This document shows positions 6,499 through 11,371 of a stretch of 11,371 nt of DNA, one piece after another. Every line of letters begins with the position of its first letter. Position 1 is the first letter of the stretch. Made by a program: the position numbers and the translations under genes. The stretch is from Deltaproteobacteria bacterium (GTDB lineage: Bacteria; Desulfobacterota; UBA8473). The stretch covers positions 1 to 11,371 of the forward strand of contig DAOWME010000077.1 of assembly GCA_030643245.1 (NCBI GenBank), written 5' to 3'. The notes beneath the pieces were generated by a model. The model searched no databases, had not been told where the DNA came from, and worked only from the letters and a program-made list of their open reading frames with translations.

Positions 6499-8169
6499 TT
6501 AAAAAGGATATTCTCTCTCTCCAGCCCAATCATATTCCAATCCATCAACCATTCTTAATACCCCTCTTATCTCAGCAAAAGTGGCGTCAGCTTCCAAGGC
6601 TTCAAACACGGAAGGAACTAAATTATCTTTGGTCTTCTCTGCCGTAGTGTGTAAATTACCTAATGTCCGTTTGACTTTTTCTCTGTCCCGTTTTGTGTCT
6701 CTCCATTCTAAATATTCAGCGAGATAAGGGTCGACGTCTTTAGATGTGTCAGGTGTATACCTTTTGGGTTTGAAATCTTCTTCAGGTGGAATGGTGAAAC
6801 GGTTAACACCGATAACCGGCCTTTCCCCACTTTCTATCTTCCCTTGTCGCGCTATCTGACTCTTTTCCAGTTCGTTTTTCACCCAACCCGTCCGCATTGC
6901 CTCTAACCAACCACCGAGTTTTTCAATCTTGTCAACCTCCGCTTCAATCCTTTGGGCCATTTCATGCGTCAATGACTCTACATAGTACGAACCTGCCAAT
7001 GGATCAACCACCCTTGGCACACCTGACTCATACCTTACGATCTGTTGTGTCCTTACGGCAAGGGTTGCTGCATCTTCCGATGGGGTTGCCCATGCCTCAT
7101 CATATGATGGGACCTGGATGCCCAAAGCGCCACCAAGAACACCAGCCAAGCAACTCAAACTTCCCCTCATAAGGTTGACCAAGGGTTGCTGACGGGTAAA
7201 GCTTGACCCCGCAACATTGGCATGAAATCTCAGGCACAATGCATTTGGGTCGGTAATGCCGAAGTCTCGCTGTAATGTCTCCGCCCAAACCTTCCTCGCT
7301 GCTCTGAATTTTGCTATTTCCTCAAAGAAATCCTGTTCTACACTCAATACCGGCATGAACTTTGGGGCAGCAACATTTGCATCAATCCCCCTTTTTATCA
7401 TCTCGCGGAGCGTATCATTACGAATGGCAATGGAATATGCAATCTCCTGAACAGCATCACAAAACGCCTCACGGAGATCATAGCCACTACTATACCACCC
7501 GTTCCACTTGAATAGATTTCGGCAAGCATATTCAAGGAAGTCATTTGACCATCGGAATATGGTCGAGGTACGGCCATGAACAAATGTTATATGTTCCTGG
7601 TCAGGAACACAGGTGTTAAATAAATAGAAATGTGGGATAAGAGCTAATCCCCTCAATTTCCCTATATCGAAGCCATGCTTCATGGCAGTCAACACATACG
7701 CTTGGGAAAGATCCGGCGTAGCCGGGGCGGAAGAGAAGCTGAGTGCCTCTAAGGGGAGACCTTTAAGCATTTCCTCCACATCTTTCAAGGAGTGCAGGCA
7801 AGTCCCACATACCCCAAGATGACCATCGGCAGCTTCTTGATCCGGCTCAAGCCCATAGAATGTAGGGTTATCCAACTCACACTCTATGGCTGTCATCCCC
7901 TGTTCTATTAGGTATCGCAACCGCTCGTTATACGCCTTCGGTGTGGACAAGCCGGTAATGTTCCTGATATTCCATAATTTACCCCGATACATCAAAGGGT
8001 GATGCCCACGAACAAATGGATATTGTCCCGGAAGACCTACATCCTTTTCGGTATTTATATGGGCAATATCTTCCGGAGTATATACCTCCTTCACCGGAAT
8101 GCCGGAGGCAGTGGTATCCTCTGTGGACTTTTCGCGATACATATCGGTAATCTCTTTATTGCTAACCAT
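6499..8169 (-). CDS. Adenosylcobalamin-dependent acyl-CoA mutase 1, large (substrate-binding) subunit, divergent active site
   Basis: This 556-residue protein is the catalytic barrel subunit of a methylmalonyl-CoA-mutase-family enzyme. Its length suits the separate-subunit type (about 550-565 residues). Family blocks are RGHHPLMYRGKLW (54-66), FFEEIAKFRAAR (281-292), LRFHANVAG (313-321), RQQP (326-329) and VVDPLAGSYYVESLT (387-401). By hand alignment to Propionibacterium MCM, Tyr75 is His57, Tyr89 is Ile71, and Thr195/Gln197 and Arg207 are not recognisable in a reworked segment at about residues 174-215. Most strikingly, His244 is Asp231 (SSGYDLREAF instead of SGYHMQEAG). A seven-residue insertion lies before that point. 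The ATG at 8169 follows AAGGAGG 4 bases away. The enzyme is probably a carbon-skeleton mutase for a bulky succinyl-CoA such as (1-methylalkyl)succinyl-CoA, but the substrate is inferred from context. It is clearly not an ordinary methylmalonyl-CoA mutase. Confidence 0.88.
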   Translation of the reverse strand: MVSNKEITDMYREKSTEDTTASGIPVKEVYTPEDIAHINTEKDVGLPGQYPFVRGHHPLMYRGKLWNIRNITGLSTPKAYNERLRYLIEQGMTAIECELDNPTFYGLEPDQEAADGHLGVCGTCLHSLKDVEEMLKGLPLEALSFSSAPATPDLSQAYVLTAMKHGFDIGKLRGLALIPHFYLFNTCVPDQEHITFVHGRTSTIFRWSNDFLEYACRNLFKWNGWYSSGYDLREAFCDAVQEIAYSIAIRNDTLREMIKRGIDANVAAPKFMPVLSVEQDFFEEIAKFRAARKVWAETLQRDFGITDPNALCLRFHANVAGSSFTRQQPLVNLMRGSLSCLAGVLGGALGIQVPSYDEAWATPSEDAATLAVRTQQIVRYESGVPRVVDPLAGSYYVESLTHEMAQRIEAEVDKIEKLGGWLEAMRTGWVKNELEKSQIARQGKIESGERPVIGVNRFTIPPEEDFKPKRYTPDTSKDVDPYLAEYLEWRDTKRDREKVKRTLGNLHTTAEKTKDNLVPSVFEALEADATFAEIRGVLRMVDGLEYDWAGEREYPF

Positions 8170-8329
8170 AAGACCTCCTTTGATAATTGAAGAGGAATGT
8201 TAAATATTGAAGTTTGAATTGTAGGGATAACTGTGTAGTTAAGCAGGAATCGTTTGATTAGGAGCGGGATGATAGATAAGATTCATTGGACTGAGCCGCT
8301 TTTGCGCTTTTGCTTTTGAGTTAGCCTAC
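8170..8329. promoter_or_regulatory. Upstream region of mutase 1
   Basis: About 160 bases separate the mutase 1 start from transposon relic B. The ribosome binding site AAGGAGG is at 8174-8180. I find no convincing promoter inside this stretch. On the minus strand the left arm of relic B offers TTTACA (8346-8351), which could serve as a -35 box, but the matching -10 is poor. The short GCTTTT repeats at about 8298-8317 look like low-complexity sequence. Confidence 0.25.
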
Positions 8330-8359
8330 CAATATATATGGGGTTTGTAAAGGGATTTT

Positions 8360-8506
8360 GTAAATATTCGGTTAACCCGTATCTGAATGCTGTAATTTCA
8401 ATATGTTACGGTACATTTTAAGCAAAGGCCTTAAAATCAATATTCACAATTTCATCATAAAAACGGCTTGTTACCTTCATGGGGGACGGGTTAACCGAAT
8501 ATTTAC
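8360..8506. repeat. 21-bp perfect inverted repeat inside relic B
   Basis: The 21-base arms at 8360-8380 and 8486-8506 are exact inverted copies (left arm begins GTAAATATTCGG and contains GTTAAC). They enclose 105 AT-rich bases with a small stem, TTTTAAG near 8416 with CCTTAAAA near 8435. The arms are unrelated to those of the element at 1027-1151 or to the palindrome of relic A. This may be a separate MITE inserted into the relic, replacing the 5' part of tnpA, or a large hairpin end of the element itself. No target duplication is obvious. Confidence 0.6.
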
Positions 8507-8557
8507 GGAATTTTCTGATCAAAGGATTGGATGAGCTGTGTTTAGCCGGCTGAATGA

Positions 8558-8794
8558 ATGGGTGAGTTGCCATGCTTATTGTGGAAGAATTTTGTTGGGA
8601 CAGTGAAAGGGAGAACAGCGATTCGAGTGTTGAATAGTCACAGGAATCTAAAAAGCAAACCCTATTGGGGCAATCATTTTTGGACCAAAGGATATTGTGT
8701 TGACACAGTATGTTTGGACGCAGAAAGGATTCGTAAGTATATCAAGTATCAAGAGGCACAAAAACGACGAGCTGAACAGCTAAAATCATTTTAA
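8558..8794 (+). pseudogene. tnpA: C-terminal fragment of an IS200/IS605-family TnpA transposase
   Basis: The open frame gives 78 residues. From about residue 13 they match the C-terminal half of the Y1 (HUH) transposases of the IS200/IS605 family: VGTVKGRTAI, then YWGNHFWTKGYCVDTV, then DAERIRKYIKYQE. Tyr61 in IRKY sits where the family keeps its catalytic tyrosine. The N-terminal half with the HUH metal-binding histidines is absent, and the bases upstream are occupied by the 21-bp inverted repeat, so the gene is dead. The ATG used by the frame is probably fortuitous. Confidence 0.75.
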
Positions 8795-8825
8795 CGATTG
8801 TGTAAACCGGCAAATGAAGGATGCC

Positions 8826-9019
8826 GAAGTTTATAGATCGTATTCTCGGGAGCGCCGGCTGCTCATCATCTGTCGTCTGTTGGAGGATAGACCGTGGGTA
8901 AATGAGAAGGGGATAAGGCTCAAAGTGTGGCAGGTGGATGTGTCAAGCCTGGTGTGATGCCTGAGCGCATTATTTACAGAAAGGTCCAATTTGGCAATGG
9001 CATGAGCGTCTTCCATGGT
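8826..9019. other. Intergenic stretch, no gene seen
   Basis: About 190 bases between the right end of relic B and the stop of the mutase 2 small subunit. Only short overlapping frames occur and I find no clear terminator hairpin with a T-run for the leftward mutase 2 genes. Confidence 0.4.
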
Positions 9020-9415
9020 TCAGACTTCTCTTTTTATATTTTCCCTGACAAACTCAACGATACTATCGAGGGTTGTACCGGAAGGAAATATCTCGGCGAC
9101 ACCTGCGTCCTTCAATGCAGGCATCTCATCGGGTGGGATCACCCCTCCTACTATAACCAGGGTGTCAAGCATATTCCTCTCTTCACAGAGCTTCATCAAT
9201 CCCGGTATCAGCACATGATCGTATCCCAATGAGCTTATACCGATGACATCAACGTCTTCCTGAAGAGCTGTTTCCGTGACTTCCTCAATCGTCTGCCAGG
9301 GACCGGTATATATTACTTCCATCCCGGCATCCCTCAAGGCAGAAGCCACAAGTTTAATACCTCTGTCATGTCCATCAAACCCTATCTTGGTGAGTAAAAC
9401 TCTGATATTCTGCAT
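9020..9415 (-). CDS. Adenosylcobalamin-dependent acyl-CoA mutase 2, small (B12-binding) subunit
   Basis: This 131-residue cobalamin-binding subunit is close to the canonical form. It has K10-I-G-F-D14-G-H16-D-R-G19 (DxHxxG, with His16 as cobalt ligand), S61-S-L63, and G90-G91 in VIVGGVIPPDE. It resembles the B12 domain of methylmalonyl-CoA mutase more closely than the mutase 1 small subunit does, keeping the DGHDRG sequence. The ATG at 9415 has AAGGGA about 7 bases upstream. It follows its large subunit after a 120-base gap, longer than the 24 bases in mutase 1. A TATACT box in that gap (minus strand, 9432-9437) without a good -35 leaves open a separate promoter. It is the cofactor half of mutase 2. 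Confidence 0.9.
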   Translation of the reverse strand: MQNIRVLLTKIGFDGHDRGIKLVASALRDAGMEVIYTGPWQTIEEVTETALQEDVDVIGISSLGYDHVLIPGLMKLCEERNMLDTLVIVGGVIPPDEMPALKDAGVAEIFPSGTTLDSIVEFVRENIKREV

Positions 9416-9535
9416 GGACTATCCCTTGTTCAGTATAATTGTTTAATTTATGTCCCTCCACAAATGGGCTCGCCACCCCCAAACTGTCTTCCTCACTTTG
9501 CTTTCAGCGAGAGAAAATCCTTATTACTGTTATGC

Positions 9536-11191
9536 TTAAATCAGTAATGGCCTGCCAAATCCGTATATCTTCCTCAATTCCCCAACTATCTCCCCATTCG
9601 TTATATGCGCCCTAACTGCATCGATCACGGCCTCAAATATGTTCATGTCTGAATCAAGGGCTGCGTCACGAAGGTTCTTGATGGCATCGTTGGCCTTTTT
9701 CGGTTCCCGTTCCTCTTTGAGATCTCTTGTCCGGTTAATCTGTCTCTCGATCAATTCACCATCTACCTTGAGTTGTTTTGGAGGCTCTTCATGATCATTA
9801 ATAACATACTTATTTAATCCAACCACTGTCCTCTTCCCGCTGTCAACCTGCTTCTGGTGTTCAAGTGAAGAGTCGGCAATTTCTCTCTGAACAAACCCTT
9901 CCTTCACTGCCTTTAACATGCCTCCCATCCTATCGATCCTCTCTATATAATCCCATGCCCTTTTCTCCACCTCGTCTGTAAGTGATTCCACATAATAAGA
10001 CCCGCCCAAAGGGTCTACAACATCCGCCACACCGGTTTCTTCAGCGATTATGTTCTGGGTCATAATGGCCAGTCGCTGCGATTTTTCACTGGGAATCCAA
10101 AGGGGTTCATCATAGGCATCTGTGTGGATAGACTGCGCACCTCCGAGGACGGCCGACAGGGAGTGAAAAGACGAACGAACTATGTTATTCATAGGTTGCT
10201 GCCTACTCAGGTCCGTTCCCGATGTCTGAGCGTGGAATCTCAATAGACTGGATTGAGGGGCCTTGGCCCCAAACCTCTCCTTCATGATTTTCGCCCACAT
10301 CCTTCTTGCCGCTCGGAATTTAGCAACCTCCTCGAAGAAATCACTGCTCACATCAAAGAAAAAGGACAACCTTGGCGCGAAATCGTCAACGTCTAACCCG
10401 GCTTTGATAAGTGTGTCCACGTAGAATATCCCTGTTGCCAGGGTGAAAGCCAAAGCCTGAATGGGCGTTGCCCCTGCTTGTTGCATGTGCTGGCTTATAA
10501 CGCTTATAGGATGCCACTTGGGCAGATGTTGTGTGCAATATTTTACGTGGTCGATCACTATCTTCAAGTGACCGTCCAGACCAAACCTGAGGGCTTGGTT
10601 ACAGCTTACATAATGGGAGATGAAGTCACTCTGGTTGGTGGTACCCTGGAGCTGAGAGAGGGGGATGCCCTGCTCTGTAGCCATGACAATGATTGAGGCC
10701 ACCATAATGTATGGCCCAAAGTCATTCATGCCGATGCTTACGCGATCAAGCGGTATTCCGTCGAAGGCGATCTCAATATCCTTTAATGAGTCTACAGTAG
10801 TGCCGCACCTTCCTAAGAGTACCTTGTCAACCGTGTCAGAGTCGCATCCTCTCCAATAGGCGTTGCACGGGACAAAATTTATGCCGTCCTGCCCTGCATT
10901 GAGCATCTCTTTTTGCCTTGAATTAAAGGTTTCCGGGCTTTGAAGCCCCACAAGAAAGCGCTTTGTCCATGTGCGTCCTCTATACATTGAAGGATAGACA
11001 CCCCTCGTATAGGGATATTCACAGGGTAATCCCAATTCACTGTCATCGTCGAGATCATTTAGATCCAAAGCGGTATAAACGGGTTTTATGGGAATCCCTG
11101 AACGTGTCTGAAACTCCTCTTGCCGTTCAGGACACTTCTTGAGGGATTCCTCATAACCCTCTACCCACTTGTCAACCCTATCTTTTTCCAT
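9536..11191 (-). CDS. Adenosylcobalamin-dependent acyl-CoA mutase 2, large (substrate-binding) subunit
   Basis: This 551-residue catalytic subunit belongs to a two-subunit methylmalonyl-CoA-mutase-family enzyme. Family blocks are YPYTRGVYPSMYRGRTWT (59-76), PKWHPISVISQHMQQAGAT (224-242), FAPRLSFFFDV, FFEEVAKFRAARRMWAK, LLRFHAQTSG, RQQPMNN and VVDPLGGSYYVESLT. The catalytic histidine (His244 of Propionibacterium MCM) is present as His235, and Tyr75 as Tyr66. The Tyr89 position is Leu80 (RFLVGL for RQYAGF), and Arg207, which holds the methylmalonyl carboxylate, has no counterpart in the segment NQSDFISHYVSCNQ. These changes rule out a standard methylmalonyl-CoA mutase and point to a different, perhaps longer-chain, acyl group. 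At position 89 isobutyryl-CoA mutase has Phe and 2-hydroxyisobutyryl-CoA mutase has Ile, so Leu does not match either. The ATG at 11191 follows GGGAGG 9 bases upstream. An (alkyl)succinyl-CoA substrate is an inference from the synthase next door. Confidence 0.9.
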   Translation of the reverse strand: MEKDRVDKWVEGYEESLKKCPERQEEFQTRSGIPIKPVYTALDLNDLDDDSELGLPCEYPYTRGVYPSMYRGRTWTKRFLVGLQSPETFNSRQKEMLNAGQDGINFVPCNAYWRGCDSDTVDKVLLGRCGTTVDSLKDIEIAFDGIPLDRVSIGMNDFGPYIMVASIIVMATEQGIPLSQLQGTTNQSDFISHYVSCNQALRFGLDGHLKIVIDHVKYCTQHLPKWHPISVISQHMQQAGATPIQALAFTLATGIFYVDTLIKAGLDVDDFAPRLSFFFDVSSDFFEEVAKFRAARRMWAKIMKERFGAKAPQSSLLRFHAQTSGTDLSRQQPMNNIVRSSFHSLSAVLGGAQSIHTDAYDEPLWIPSEKSQRLAIMTQNIIAEETGVADVVDPLGGSYYVESLTDEVEKRAWDYIERIDRMGGMLKAVKEGFVQREIADSSLEHQKQVDSGKRTVVGLNKYVINDHEEPPKQLKVDGELIERQINRTRDLKEEREPKKANDAIKNLRDAALDSDMNIFEAVIDAVRAHITNGEIVGELRKIYGFGRPLLI

Positions 11192-11371
11192 CTATCGTTC
11201 CCTCCCTTGGCCATGCATTGGCCGGGACCTCCGAAACCTTGCTAAATAAAACTCTAGACCAAGTTCTATTCGGAAATGAAAACCTATAGTTCCGGCATCA
11301 TTTATGTAACCTAAAAAGTAGTATACATTTTTCTAACTGACCCCTGTAGCCTTGTACGATCTACCCCCCCC
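11192..11371. other. Upstream region of mutase 2
   Basis: This stretch contains the ribosome binding site of mutase 2 (GGGAGGG, about 11200-11206) and a near-palindrome around ATGCAT, GGCCATGCATTGGCC (11210-11224), just upstream of it. No cobalamin riboswitch core could be recognised and no clear promoter was found. The last eight bases are a run of C. Confidence 0.3.

Larger units (their letters stand above)
8330..8825 (+). mobile_element. IS200/IS605-type transposon relic B
   Basis: This decayed element of roughly 500 bp carries the 3' part of a tnpA gene. Its left arm (8330-8358) matches relic A at 2696-2724, and its right arm is GTGTAAACCG then ATGAAGGATGCC (8800-8809, 8814-8825). The right arm also matches the complement of the left palindrome arm of relic A (2761-2786). 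The shared ends on a long and a short copy suggest a parent element and its internally deleted derivative. The relic separates the mutase 2 genes from the mutase 1 genes. The outer boundaries are estimates, because IS200/IS605 elements make no target duplication that would mark them. Confidence 0.55.

Noticed and set aside
11278..11288. GAAAACCTATA identical to the right tip of the 1027-1151 element, suggesting another copy
   Set aside because: The match stops after 11 bases and no inverted partner arm is visible before the window ends.
11192..11371. Possible cobalamin riboswitch upstream of the B12-dependent mutases
   Set aside because: No B12-box core or pairing pattern could be found here or upstream of mutase 1. 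Cobalamin riboswitches usually control synthesis or uptake genes, not mutases.

Overview
The window reads as a catabolic locus of an anaerobic bacterium that activates hydrocarbons by adding them to fumarate. It holds one complete and one partial gene for a glycyl radical enzyme of the alkylsuccinate/benzylsuccinate synthase type, plus two complete two-subunit adenosylcobalamin-dependent acyl-CoA mutases. In the established n-alkane route, alkylsuccinate synthase (Ass/Mas) makes a (1-methylalkyl)succinate, which is turned into its CoA ester. A methylmalonyl-CoA-mutase-like enzyme then rearranges the carbon skeleton before decarboxylation and beta-oxidation. Benzylsuccinate from toluene needs no such mutase, so the combination favours an alkane-type substrate. 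This chemistry, the strong AAGGAGG ribosome binding sites and the moderate GC content fit a sulfate-reducing or syntrophic member of the Desulfobacterota, but the taxon is inferred only.

Layout. Positions 1-405 (minus) hold the first 135 residues of a second synthase (assA-2), cut by the window edge. Positions 406-1305 hold its leader and a 125-bp MITE-like inverted-repeat element, with no convincing gene. A YihY/BrkB-family membrane protein lies at 1306-2643 (minus). Positions 2644-3391 hold a nested palindromic mobile-element relic and the leader of the complete synthase gene (assA-1, 3392-5893, plus). Strong hairpins follow at 5903-5976. Then come four minus-strand genes in two large/small pairs. 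They are, in transcription order, mutase 2 large (9536-11191), mutase 2 small (9020-9415), mutase 1 large (6499-8169) and mutase 1 small (6052-6474). The two pairs are separated by a roughly 500-bp IS200/IS605-type transposon relic (8330-8825) that carries the 3' end of a tnpA gene and a 21-bp perfect inverted repeat.

How the genes fit together. AssA would attach a hydrocarbon to fumarate, and a mutase would rearrange the succinyl-CoA product to a substituted malonyl-CoA. The two mutases have different active sites. Both have lost the tyrosine of true methylmalonyl-CoA mutase that faces the substrate. Mutase 1 also has aspartate in place of the nearly invariant catalytic histidine. The two probably act on different substrates or steps. 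The activating enzyme (AssD), the small synthase subunits and a CoA ligase are not in this window.

The least ordinary items are the His-to-Asp mutase, the pair of divergent assA paralogues with a membrane-protein gene between them, and three families of nested inverted repeats in the intergenic DNA.
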